DNA of 24,764 bases from positions 1 through 24,764 of the forward strand of contig JBFXEO010000014.1 in NCBI GenBank assembly GCA_050180015.1, given 5' to 3'. The stretch is from JBFXEO01 sp050180015. GTDB lineage: Bacteria; Bacteroidota; Bacteroidia; Bacteroidales; Tenuifilaceae. Positions 1-8,034 of the stretch are shown here, in pieces; positions within the stretch are counted from its first letter, which is position 1, and each line of letters begins with the position of its first letter. Both the position numbers and the translations under genes were made by a program. The notes below the pieces were generated by a model. That model saw only the letters and a program-made list of their open reading frames with translations. It was not told the DNA's origin and did not search any database.

Positions 1-168
1 CGCCCTGTGGTTATAGAAACGCAGCAGGGTGACCTGATTGGCATTCGCCAAATGTGCATTCTATCGCTATCGTACGACCACAGAATAGTTGATGGTGCCC
101 TCGCCGGAAATTTCCTAAAGACTATTCGCGATATTCTGGAAAATTTCAACCCCGAAAGAGCCGTATAG
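1..168 (+). CDS. 2-oxoacid dehydrogenase E2 acyltransferase, C-terminal end (partial)
   Basis: This is the last 55 codons of a dihydrolipoamide acyltransferase, open from the first base of the window and stopping with TAG at 166-168. The motif LSYDHRIVDG is visible; it contains the DHRxxDG signature of the E2 catalytic domain, whose His is the active-site residue for acyl transfer to CoA. The tail (FLKTIRDILENF) is the usual C-terminal helix of the family. E2 forms the core of pyruvate, 2-oxoglutarate or branched-chain dehydrogenase complexes in the cytoplasm. The substrate cannot be told from this fragment because the lipoyl and E3-binding domains and the rest of the catalytic domain lie upstream of the window. 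It is followed by a hairpin terminator, so it ends a transcription unit. Confidence 0.93.
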   Translation, partial: RPVVIETQQGDLIGIRQMCILSLSYDHRIVDGALAGNFLKTIRDILENFNPERAV

Positions 169-192
169 CAGTTCTTACATTCCATTGATAGA

Positions 193-249
193 ACAGAATT
201 TGAGATTTATAAACAGTAACGTTTACTCCATCAAATTCTGTGCTGTTTT
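193..249 (+). terminator. Rho-independent terminator after E2 gene
   Basis: An 11-bp perfect inverted repeat (acagaatttga at 193-203 and tcaaattctgt at 231-241) encloses a second small hairpin (agtaa/ttact, 215-227) and is followed by gctgttttt. It begins 25 bases after the E2 stop codon. Confidence 0.75.
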
Positions 250-520
250 TATTCCAGCAACCTGCATAACATGCTGTATTCATATAGCTTAAGCAATATA
301 GGGTGTAAAACTAAAATCTCATAGAAAACGTATATATTGTTAAAATACAACCGAATTGACCCTTGGTATTAATTATCGGTAACAAATATTTTACAGGAAA
401 TTTTTTAAATAATCCTTTTTATTTGCTTACTTTGTTATTATTCTGATAATTGGATTGTTGTAAGGGCTAAAACGAATATTTTTGGGTTGATAAAGCTGAC
501 AGGTATCAATATTACGTTTG
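250..520. other. Intergenic region before the PD40 pair
   Basis: AT-rich spacer with no convincing gene. A near match to the Bacteroidota -7 element (ttactttg at 427-434, one mismatch to TAnnTTTG) could be the promoter of the next gene, with a leader of about 80 bases. I see no RNA gene or other structure. Confidence 0.5.
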
Positions 521-1810
521 ATGAGGACTAGACTACTCCTAATACTTATATTTTTACTGCTTTTAAAAAATGTTTCAGGTCAGAAAGACTCTTACTTTAA
601 AAGAGTTTTTGTTGATGCTGAATACTACCTGCTTTACGAGGAATACCGCGATGCCCTGCCCCTGTACCTAGAAATATACAAAGCCTATCCATCCAACAAC
701 AATTTAGCCTATAGAATTGGCCTTTGCTACCTAAACACCCCCAACGAAAAAAGTAAATCTATACCCTACTTTGAAAAAGCAATTACCGGCACTACCAACG
801 ATTACAAGGAAGGCTACTTCACCGAAACCAAATCACCAACCGAGGCATACCTATACTATGGCAGGGCATTAAGAATCAACGGTGATTTTAACAAGGCCCT
901 CCAGGCCTTCAACACGTACAAAGGGTTACTCAAGAATAACGAAAAGAGCGCAATAAAAATAGCCGATAAAGAAGTAGAATCCATTGCGTATGCCAAGGAA
1001 ATGCTCTCGAAGCCCAAAAACCATAAAATTCAACCAATTGGTAGAAATATCAAAACCCGGTTCCCCGAAAAAAACCCGCTATCCGACAGCAGCGGGAATA
1101 TCCTCATATACACCTCTATACAACGATTCTACAACGCCATTTTAATTAGCCAAAAAGAATCGGATTACTGGAGCAATCCGCTCAACCTCAATGCCCAGCT
1201 GTACGCCGATGGGGAAATTCACACCGTGGGAATTTCGTCGAATGGCTCCATAATTATACTATCACGCAACGATAACGAAGCCTCAAACCTCTACTACAGC
1301 ACGTACGATAAAACCAAAAACAAATGGAATCCCATCACAAAGTTTCCCAAGGAGATCAACTCCAAAAATTGGGAAAACTTTGGGTCGCTCTCAACCAATG
1401 GCGATACGCTCTACTTCAGCAGTAACCGCGAGGGTGGCTTCGGTGGTTTCGACATCTACATGTCAACCAAAACAGTAGCCGGTGAGTGGACCAATCCTGT
1501 TAACCTGGGTAAAAACATCAATACTCCTTTCGACGAGATTGCCCCATTTGTCACCGAAAATTGCCAAAAACTCTTTTTCAGCTCCAACGGACATCAAACA
1601 ATGGGGGGCTTTGATTTGTTCTATTCCAACAGAACAGCCTCCAGCTGGGATACTCCTAAAAATCTGGGCTATCCGCTGAACACCACCGATGACGATGTTT
1701 TTCTTTTCCCCGTTGGCAACGGGAACCGGGGTTATCTATCGAAAATAAACCCAGAGGGTGACGGAGAAGAAGACATATACTATGTTACAATTGATTTCGC
1801 TGATAATTAA
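521..1810 (+). CDS. Secreted TPR-PD40 beta-propeller protein
   Basis: A 429-residue exported protein of unknown specific function. I chose the ATG at 521 rather than the TTG just before it. Residues 1-20 form a signal peptide (basic start, then a Leu/Ile-rich core, cleavage near SGQ). Residues about 25-155 are helical and TPR-like (paired-helix spacing, YRIGLCYL). Residues about 180-425 form a WD40-like propeller with clear PD40 repeats around 297-315 (LYFSSNREGGFGG..DIY) and 350-370 (LFFSSNG....GGFDLFYS). This architecture is common in Bacteroidota cell-envelope proteins, where it is often followed by an OmpA domain; none is present here. The next gene is a longer paralogue 16 bases downstream, so the two are very likely one operon that arose by tandem duplication. 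Likely location is the periplasm or outer-membrane inner face; partner unknown. Confidence 0.85.
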   Translation: MRTRLLLILIFLLLLKNVSGQKDSYFKRVFVDAEYYLLYEEYRDALPLYLEIYKAYPSNNNLAYRIGLCYLNTPNEKSKSIPYFEKAITGTTNDYKEGYFTETKSPTEAYLYYGRALRINGDFNKALQAFNTYKGLLKNNEKSAIKIADKEVESIAYAKEMLSKPKNHKIQPIGRNIKTRFPEKNPLSDSSGNILIYTSIQRFYNAILISQKESDYWSNPLNLNAQLYADGEIHTVGISSNGSIIILSRNDNEASNLYYSTYDKTKNKWNPITKFPKEINSKNWENFGSLSTNGDTLYFSSNREGGFGGFDIYMSTKTVAGEWTNPVNLGKNINTPFDEIAPFVTENCQKLFFSSNGHQTMGGFDLFYSNRTASSWDTPKNLGYPLNTTDDDVFLFPVGNGNRGYLSKINPEGDGEEDIYYVTIDFADN

Positions 1811-1826
1811 CAAATAGGATTCCCCC

Positions 1827-4208
1827 ATGAAAGTGTATAAATACATCCTGATAGCCATAATCTGCACATTCGCGCTCAGCATAAAGGCACAAACCAAAAG
1901 AGAGCTGGAGGAAACCTACCGGGATGCCAATTCATACTTCTACTTCGAAGACTACGAGGAGGCTCTGGCACTATACCTACAAGTATATGCCAGCCAGCCA
2001 AACAACGCCAACCTCTGCTATAGAATTGGATTTTGCTACCTGAATATTCCCGGGAGTAAGGGCAAGTCTCTACCCTTTTTAAAACAAGCAGTAAACAACA
2101 CCACAAGACACTACAGCGAGGAATCCGTAATAGAAACAAAGGCCCCCGTCGATGCAATTTTTTACCTCGGCAATGCTTACTTCTTCAACAATCAAATTGA
2201 AAATGCGCTGACAGAATATAAAAGGTTCTCCGATGCAACAAGGGGGAAAGGCAACTGGAATATGGATTACTACAACCACCAGGTAAGTACGGCAAAAAAC
2301 TCTACCGTACTTAAGAAAACCCCTGTAAACTTCTTACGGTACAATCTCGGAGACAAAGTAAATGACAGGTTCGACAACTACAACCCAATAATTTCAGGCG
2401 ACGGTAAAACACTTGCCTTTACAACAAAAAGAAGATTTTACCAGGCAATTTTTATTTCAACATTAAACAGCAGCGGAGAATGGAATACACCTAAAACCAT
2501 AACGCTCGATTTACAGGTAGATGGAAATTGTTCTACCCTCTCGCTGTCGTACGATGGCACCGAGCTATACCTGTTCAAGGACGACAATCACGATGGAAAT
2601 ATTTACGTTTCACATTTCAAAAACGGTATTTGGTCGCCAATGGCAAAGCTGAATAAGAATATCAACTCCGAATCGTATGAAACCCATGCCTGCATTAGCC
2701 CCGATGGGAAAAAGCTTTTCTTTACCAGCAACAGAAAAGGTGGCTATGGCGATCTGGATATTTACATGAGTGAACGGTCAACCGGCGATGAATGGGGAAT
2801 TCCCCAAAATTTAGGCCCCACAATTAACACAAATTATAACGAGAATACACCTTTCATCTCTACAGACGGAAATATCCTTTACTTCAGCTCCGAGGGGCAT
2901 AACAATATGGGCGGATACGATATTTTTATCTCGCAAATCGATCAGAACGGGGACTGGAGCCAGCCAATCAACCTGGGCTACCCAATAAATACAACCGATG
3001 ACAATTTATTCTTTTTCCCGATTGGAGATGGGTCTAAGGGGTTACTGGCAACATTTGACCCTGAAGGGTATGGCAACCAAGACATTTGCGAAGTAGAGCT
3101 ATTCATTCCAAAATTTATGAAGAACATCGTTTCTTCGACCTCATTCTCCGATAGGATACCCGGTAAAGCAACTTACCGGCAGATTGTTGTTGATACGCTA
3201 AACACCAACGGAATTGCACTTTTGGACATCACAAACTCCGACATACCTTTAAACCTTGATCCTGAAAAACATTACAAGCTCTTTTTTGAGGGTAAAGGTT
3301 TTGATATAAGGGAAAAAGCTAAGTTCAGTGAAAGGATGGTTGCCAGAGCGGAACAGGTACAGGCCGAAAAACTTCCGTCAATAGTGCTACTAACCGATTC
3401 CACTGATAACGATACCCTGATTAAGGCCCCTATCATGCACCGAATTAACCTTCTCAAACAATTCTCCGATACAAATATTCGCACCGGAATTGCAAAAAAC
3501 ATAAATGTGCCCGACTCTCAAAGCCAGAATGAATTCCTGCGCGAAACAACTGCCGCGGTAACAACAGACAACAACAATTTACTGGAAATGTTCCTAATTC
3601 TAACCCCCGAAAGCTACCAATCTATCCTATCCAAAATACTAAAAAACGGATGGAAATTTGATGTGCCTCCGCTGAACGTTAGAATTATAGAATTCTCGCA
3701 GGCCTTCACAACCGATGAAGAAAAAGAAGCCATGGTATCGACCCTTGCGCTATTCGCCGATAAACTCAGCCGCTCCAACATAAAATCGCTAAGTAAACGA
3801 TCAAAGAACATTGCGGCTATTGAAGCCTCAAACCCGTTCTACTTCTTCTACAACCAACTTATCAACGCTGCATCATCTGAACTTAGCAAGCAGCTAGCCA
3901 CGGTGCTGGTTAACAATCCAAACATGCTTTCCATCGAGGATTTAATCCGTAACTACCAAAAAGATAACCCCGATGGATATCGAACCCACCTGAAGGAGCT
4001 GCTTAGGATACTGGCACAATCGGCAATTGGTGCCTACATAAACCTGCCCGAAAACGAAAAGTTCAACCTATACAACGACATCACTCAGGTTACAGAAGAA
4101 AAAACTACAAGGTGGTGGATTCTTATTGCAATGGCGTTTGTGGTAATATCGGGCTTGGGGTACTACATCTTCTCAAGAAAAAACAACAAAAACGAACCGG
4201 CCTCTTAG
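1827..4208 (+). CDS. TPR-PD40 propeller protein with C-terminal membrane anchor
   Basis: A 793-residue paralogue of the preceding gene. Signal peptide 1-21; TPR-like helices about 25-155 (YRIGFCYLN again); PD40 propeller about 180-430 with repeats near 297-315 (LFFTSNRKGGYGDLDIYMS) and 350-369 (LYFSSEGHNNMGGYDIFIS). It then adds about 330 residues not found in its neighbour: a probable small beta domain (about 430-505), then a polar, helix-rich stretch I do not recognise. A hydrophobic segment at about 763-783 (WWILIAMAFVVISGLGYYIF) is followed by a short basic tail (RKNNKNEPAS), which predicts a single-pass anchor in the inner membrane with the propeller in the periplasm. There is no OmpA-like peptidoglycan-binding domain, so it is not a standard PorE/OmpA-type protein. 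Function unknown; envelope scaffold or sensor is a guess. Confidence 0.85.
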   Translation: MKVYKYILIAIICTFALSIKAQTKRELEETYRDANSYFYFEDYEEALALYLQVYASQPNNANLCYRIGFCYLNIPGSKGKSLPFLKQAVNNTTRHYSEESVIETKAPVDAIFYLGNAYFFNNQIENALTEYKRFSDATRGKGNWNMDYYNHQVSTAKNSTVLKKTPVNFLRYNLGDKVNDRFDNYNPIISGDGKTLAFTTKRRFYQAIFISTLNSSGEWNTPKTITLDLQVDGNCSTLSLSYDGTELYLFKDDNHDGNIYVSHFKNGIWSPMAKLNKNINSESYETHACISPDGKKLFFTSNRKGGYGDLDIYMSERSTGDEWGIPQNLGPTINTNYNENTPFISTDGNILYFSSEGHNNMGGYDIFISQIDQNGDWSQPINLGYPINTTDDNLFFFPIGDGSKGLLATFDPEGYGNQDICEVELFIPKFMKNIVSSTSFSDRIPGKATYRQIVVDTLNTNGIALLDITNSDIPLNLDPEKHYKLFFEGKGFDIREKAKFSERMVARAEQVQAEKLPSIVLLTDSTDNDTLIKAPIMHRINLLKQFSDTNIRTGIAKNINVPDSQSQNEFLRETTAAVTTDNNNLLEMFLILTPESYQSILSKILKNGWKFDVPPLNVRIIEFSQAFTTDEEKEAMVSTLALFADKLSRSNIKSLSKRSKNIAAIEASNPFYFFYNQLINAASSELSKQLATVLVNNPNMLSIEDLIRNYQKDNPDGYRTHLKELLRILAQSAIGAYINLPENEKFNLYNDITQVTEEKTTRWWILIAMAFVVISGLGYYIFSRKNNKNEPAS

Positions 4209-4235
4209 AAACCCCTGAATCCGAAAACAGAAGAA

Positions 4236-4262
4236 AAGCCCTCCGCTTTGCAGGGGGGGCTT
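4236..4262. terminator. Terminator between convergent genes
   Basis: A 9-bp stem (aagccctcc 4236-4244 with ggggggctt 4254-4262, one G-T wobble) sits between the PD40 operon and convergent folK. Read on the minus strand, the stem is followed by a T-rich stretch (ttttcttctgtttt), so it best fits termination of folK; on the plus strand the T-tract is weak. Confidence 0.6.
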
Positions 4263-4293
4263 GTTAGATCAAGCTCATATACAGGCAGAAAAT

Positions 4294-4794
4294 TTATTGC
4301 TCTATACCCACCGGTTCGTAATGCCAAACCTTACATTTATCGGTACAGGTAACAAGCAATTCACGAATTGTAACCGAAAACAACGGATGAATAAACTCTG
4401 GAGCTATTTCGTTGAGTGGCTCGAGAACAAATCTCCGGTAGTGCATCTGCTTATGGGGTACAATCAAATCGGGGGTAAGCATAATTTGGTGGTCATAGAA
4501 AAGTATATCGATATCCATGGTTCTCGATGTATAGCCGTTGTTACGCTCCCGCCCCATTTTCGACTCTATGTATGAAATCTCAAGCATTAGCGCAGCCGGG
4601 TTAAGGTTGGTGTCAACCATCAGAACCTGGTTCAAAAAATTTTTATCGCTCTCGAACCCCCACGGTTCCGACTCATAAATCGAAGATTGTTTCCGTATTA
4701 CACCAACACGGGTAGAAATTAGCCGGCAAGTTTCCTTCAGGTTGAATTCCCTATCGCCTAAATTTCCTCCTATAACAAAAAATACTTTAGCCAT
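4294..4794 (-). CDS. folK: 2-amino-4-hydroxy-6-hydroxymethyldihydropteridine pyrophosphokinase (HPPK)
   Basis: A 166-residue cytoplasmic enzyme that transfers pyrophosphate from ATP to 6-hydroxymethyl-7,8-dihydropterin in folate synthesis. The family pattern is complete: an N-terminal strand with GGNLGDR (9-15), the pterin-side motif YESEPWG (40-46), and the signature SRTMDIDILFY (90-100), in which Asp94 and Asp96 match the Mg-binding pair Asp95/Asp97 of E. coli HPPK. The block VPHKQMHYRRFVLEPLNEIA (112-131) is the usual substrate-binding C-terminal part. Length is typical for a stand-alone HPPK; there is no fused FolB or FolP domain. It is single and convergent with the PD40 operon, with its own promoter candidate just upstream. 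Confidence 0.95.
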   Translation of the reverse strand: MAKVFFVIGGNLGDREFNLKETCRLISTRVGVIRKQSSIYESEPWGFESDKNFLNQVLMVDTNLNPAALMLEISYIESKMGRERNNGYTSRTMDIDILFYDHQIMLTPDLIVPHKQMHYRRFVLEPLNEIAPEFIHPLFSVTIRELLVTCTDKCKVWHYEPVGIEQ

Positions 4795-4814
4795 CAGTCA
4801 AATGTTAACGTGTG

Positions 4815-4822
4815 CAAACTTA
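4815..4822 (-). promoter_or_regulatory. -7 element for folK
   Basis: On the minus strand the sequence is TAAGTTTG, an exact match to the Bacteroidota -7 consensus TAnnTTTG, 20 bases upstream of the folK ATG. This would give a leader of roughly 14 bases. No clear -33 TTG box is seen. Confidence 0.5.
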
Positions 4823-5063
4823 TCGTAAATTTTGTAAAATTATCGGAATGCTCAAAAGAATTTTAAAGTAATTAATCAACATAAAACCAACTACCTGTAA
4901 ACAAGCACAAAACGACAGCCCCAGAAATAGCCCCTATTCTATATAATAAATATAGGCCATTCTCCATTTCAGCAAAAAATATGTAATACCACAGGAACCG
5001 GGACCCCGGGTATTTCAAAATTTGTCGCCACATAAAAAATCTGAATAATTTTCAGAAAATTCT
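4823..5063. other. Divergent intergenic region folK/sppA
   Basis: Together with the flanking promoter boxes this forms a 326-base divergent spacer. It is AT-rich, contains a short GC-rich patch (accgggaccccgggt near 4997-5011) and no open frame worth calling. No RNA gene recognised. Confidence 0.5.
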
Positions 5064-5071
5064 TAAATTTG
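5064..5071 (+). promoter_or_regulatory. -7 element for sppA
   Basis: TAAATTTG matches TAnnTTTG exactly and lies 49 bases upstream of the sppA ATG, implying a leader of about 40 bases. Confidence 0.5.
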
Positions 5072-5120
5072 ATTTTTACACAAAACCGTTTGCACGAGTA
5101 ATTAACCAAAAAGTTCAACC

Positions 5121-6881
5121 ATGAAAAGTTTCTTTAAACATTTACTAATCACCATACTGGGTGTATTCGTTTCGCTCTTCCTACTTTTCTTCATAATGAT
5201 AGGGGTAGTCGGCGGCATAATTTCATCGTCGGATAAACCGACACGGGTAGAAAATAACTCAATACTTTACATCGATTTTAACCAGGATATTGTTGACCGT
5301 GCAAGCGAAAGCCCTTTCGATGGCTTTGACATTTCAGCCTTTGAGCCGAAGCAAAGCCTTGGGTTAAATAACATTCTTAAGGCTATAGGCAATGCCAAGG
5401 ATGATCCAAAAATCAAAGGGATATTCATGGAAGTTGATGCCATAAATGCAGGTGCCGCCACCGTGGAGGAAATCCGCGATGCGTTGATCGATTTCAGGGA
5501 GTCGGGAAAATTCATCGTCAGCTTTAGCGATACATACAGCCAAAAAGCGTACTACCTAGCATCGGTTTCCGATAACATTTACTTAAACCCCGAAGGAATG
5601 GTTGAGTGGATGGGCCTACGTTCCGAAATAATGTTCTACAAGGGTACTCTGGAAAAACTTGGCATTGAGCCACAAATTCTCCGGCATGGCAAGTTTAAAA
5701 GCGCAGTAGAGCCTTTCATGCTCGACAAAATGAGCCCCGAAAACCGGGAGCAAACCCTAACCTACATGGGGTCCATCTGGAACCATTGGGTTAACGGCAT
5801 ATCCAAATCACGCGGTATTTCGGTAGAGGAGCTGAACAGGCTTGCCAACAATATGGAGATATTCAGCGGGAAATCGTGCCTTGTAAACAAAATGGTTGAC
5901 AGCCTAATTTATAGGGATCAGCTAATTAGTAAACTCAAAGCGATGACCGAAACCCCGGAAAGCTCTGACCTTAGTACCGTAACGCTACCAAAATATATAA
6001 AGGCACCCTCTGGCACAAAATTCTCGAAGGACAAAATAGCCGTAGTTTATGCCCAGGGCGAAATTGGAATGGGTGAAGGTAACAACGAACAAATTGGCTC
6101 CGATGGCCTTTCGCGGGCAATACGTAAGGCCCGTCGCGATAGCACAATCAAAGCAATTGTATTCCGAATTAACTCTCCCGGCGGAAGCGCTTTGGCCTCA
6201 GAAGTTATTTGGCGCGAGGTTGAACTCGCCAACAAAGTAAAACCCGTGATTGTATCGATGGGTGATGTTGCCGCTTCGGGAGGATACTACATTGCCGCCC
6301 CGGCAACCACCATAATGGCCAGCCCCACCACCATTACAGGCTCAATTGGCGTTTTCGGTGTATTCTTTAACCTACAAAATACGCTCAACAAAAAGTTGGG
6401 GATTAACGTTGATGTTGTAAAAACCAACGATCACGCCGATTTCTTTAGCATGTACCGCCCTATGACCGCGGAAGAACGCGCCGTTGGCCAAAAATTCATT
6501 GAGGAAACCTACCAAACGTTTACCAGCCACGTAGCCGAAGGAAGAGGATTAACCGTTGAAACAGTTGACGGGATAGGGCAGGGTCGTGTATGGAGCGGTG
6601 CCAATGCCAAGGACATCAACCTTGTGGACGAATTTGGCGGGTTAAAGGCAGCCATTAAGCTGGCTGCTGAAAAGGCAAATGTGGATAAATACCGGATTAT
6701 TGAACTCCCTGAGCTGAAAGACCCTATGCAGGAGTTAATAAGGAACCTAACGGGTGAAGCAAAAATTGCCCTGCTGAAAGGCGAGCTGGGAACTTCGTTC
6801 AAGCAGTACAGCAAAATTATAAATATGATCAAAAATCAAGGGGTACAAACGCGTATCCCGTTCGACATTGAAATTTACTAG
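5121..6881 (+). CDS. sppA: Signal peptide peptidase SppA (long, 67K-type)
   Basis: A 586-residue membrane-anchored serine protease that degrades signal peptides left in the membrane after export. An N-terminal transmembrane segment covers about residues 8-36, with the rest periplasmic. It has the duplicated ClpP-like domains of the long bacterial form (E. coli SppA is 618 aa). The catalytic pair is visible: Lys193 in HGKFKSAVEPF (matching E. coli Lys209) in the N-terminal repeat, and Ser386 in GDVAASGGYY (matching Ser409) in the C-terminal repeat, with the oxyanion-side motif NSPGGSALASE at 351-361. Nothing is missing. A promoter candidate lies upstream; lpxK follows on the same strand after 100 bases that contain a strong inverted repeat. 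Confidence 0.96.
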   Translation: MKSFFKHLLITILGVFVSLFLLFFIMIGVVGGIISSSDKPTRVENNSILYIDFNQDIVDRASESPFDGFDISAFEPKQSLGLNNILKAIGNAKDDPKIKGIFMEVDAINAGAATVEEIRDALIDFRESGKFIVSFSDTYSQKAYYLASVSDNIYLNPEGMVEWMGLRSEIMFYKGTLEKLGIEPQILRHGKFKSAVEPFMLDKMSPENREQTLTYMGSIWNHWVNGISKSRGISVEELNRLANNMEIFSGKSCLVNKMVDSLIYRDQLISKLKAMTETPESSDLSTVTLPKYIKAPSGTKFSKDKIAVVYAQGEIGMGEGNNEQIGSDGLSRAIRKARRDSTIKAIVFRINSPGGSALASEVIWREVELANKVKPVIVSMGDVAASGGYYIAAPATTIMASPTTITGSIGVFGVFFNLQNTLNKKLGINVDVVKTNDHADFFSMYRPMTAEERAVGQKFIEETYQTFTSHVAEGRGLTVETVDGIGQGRVWSGANAKDINLVDEFGGLKAAIKLAAEKANVDKYRIIELPELKDPMQELIRNLTGEAKIALLKGELGTSFKQYSKIINMIKNQGVQTRIPFDIEIY

Positions 6882-6934
6882 CATTAACTCATTATGCAAC
6901 GATAAAAAAATCCTAGTTAATTTATTTTTTCGTT

Positions 6935-6971
6935 AATTTGTCATCCATTGTTCCGCGTTGGATGACAAATT
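6935..6971 (+). repeat. Perfect 13-bp inverted repeat upstream of lpxK
   Basis: Arms aatttgtcatcca (6935-6947) and tggatgacaaatt (6959-6971) are exact reverse complements separated by 11 bases. It ends 10 bases before the preferred lpxK ATG at 6982. The right arm is followed by a short T-run, so a weak terminator after sppA is possible; the arms are only about 30% GC, and the site overlaps a near-match -7 element (ttaatttg, 6933-6940), so an operator or a 5'-UTR hairpin controlling lpxK is also possible. Confidence 0.8.
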
Positions 6972-6981
6972 TTTATGCCCC

Positions 6982-8034
6982 ATGCAAGTATTTCGGTTCA
7001 TTCTTCTACCACTCTCGTTTGTGTACTGGCTTGCCGTAAAAGTCAGAAATCTCTTTTTCGACATAAACCTGCTAAAAGGGTACAGCCCCGATTTGCCAAC
7101 CATCTGTATAGGAAATATTACGGTTGGTGGAACCGGTAAAACCCCGCATTCCGAGTACCTCATTGACCTTCTACAAAATCAGTATAAAGTTGGATTGCTT
7201 AGCCGAGGCTACCGTCGCACTACAACGGGATTTAAACTTGTTGGCAATACTTCTACGGTAAAAGAGGTAGGAGACGAGCCCCTGCAAATAAAGCTTAAGT
7301 ACCCGAATACCGTTGTGGCCGTTGATGAGGATAGGGTGAACGGCACGAATGAACTTATTTACCGGTTCCCCGAAATGGACGTTCTGCTACTCGACGATGC
7401 GTTTCAGCACAGGTATATAAAACCCGGATTGTCGTTACTCCTCACAGATTTCAACAACCTAATTACACGCGACTTTTTTTTACCCGTAGGTAACCTACGC
7501 GATAGCATATCGGAAAAACGCCGGGCGCAAATCGTCATAGTCACCAAGTGCCCGCCAGATTTATCCACAAAAAGAATGAATGCAATTCGCCACGAACTAA
7601 GGACATCGCCAGACCAAACCATCTACTTTACCTGTGTACAGTACGGAAAAATTAAACCCATTTTCAACAATGCGGCGGAAACGGTAGAGATTAACAATAC
7701 TTTAAATGTATTTGCCCTGGCAGGAATAGCAAATACGCATCAATTTTTTGACTATACTATGAAAAACTTCCAAAGTGTTGGGAACAAATCGTATCCAGAC
7801 CATCATCATTTCACGGAAAAGGAAATAAAATCTATATTTGGCAAATTTTTGAAAAACAGCGCTCAGCAAACGTTGGTGGTTACCACCGAAAAGGATGCCG
7901 CCCGAATCAGGTGTTTGGAGCTTGAGCCGGAATACAAAAACAGGCTATACTACCTGTCAATATCCATCAACTTTTTAAACAACGATGCTGTAAAATTTAA
8001 CAAACAAATACTTAACTATGTTGGAGAAAATTAA
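6982..8034 (+). CDS. lpxK: Tetraacyldisaccharide 4'-kinase (lipid A)
   Basis: A 350-residue inner-membrane-associated kinase that phosphorylates the 4' position of the lipid A disaccharide, making lipid IVA. The ATG at 6982 is preferred over an in-frame TTG at 6958, because 6958 falls inside the inverted repeat and the protein then begins with the usual hydrophobic N-terminal helix (FRFILLPLSFVYWLAVKVRN). The ATP-binding P-loop IGNITVGGTGKTP lies at about 43-55, GLLSRGYRR at 71-79 and LLDDAFQHR at 136-144, all hallmark LpxK motifs; TTEKDA near the C-terminus is also typical. Its last 17 bases overlap the start of the purine nucleoside phosphorylase gene, suggesting translational coupling. Lipid A implies an outer membrane. 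Confidence 0.95.
   Translation: MQVFRFILLPLSFVYWLAVKVRNLFFDINLLKGYSPDLPTICIGNITVGGTGKTPHSEYLIDLLQNQYKVGLLSRGYRRTTTGFKLVGNTSTVKEVGDEPLQIKLKYPNTVVAVDEDRVNGTNELIYRFPEMDVLLLDDAFQHRYIKPGLSLLLTDFNNLITRDFFLPVGNLRDSISEKRRAQIVIVTKCPPDLSTKRMNAIRHELRTSPDQTIYFTCVQYGKIKPIFNNAAETVEINNTLNVFALAGIANTHQFFDYTMKNFQSVGNKSYPDHHHFTEKEIKSIFGKFLKNSAQQTLVVTTEKDAARIRCLELEPEYKNRLYYLSISINFLNNDAVKFNKQILNYVGEN

Noticed and set aside
521..4208. PorE/OmpA-type type IX secretion component
   Set aside because: TPR and PD40 parts fit, but neither protein has the OmpA peptidoglycan-binding domain, so that name is not supported.
4261..4575. Plus-strand open frame of 104 codons
   Set aside because: It lies wholly opposite folK, which has complete HPPK motifs. 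It has no protein-like features and starts inside a terminator hairpin.
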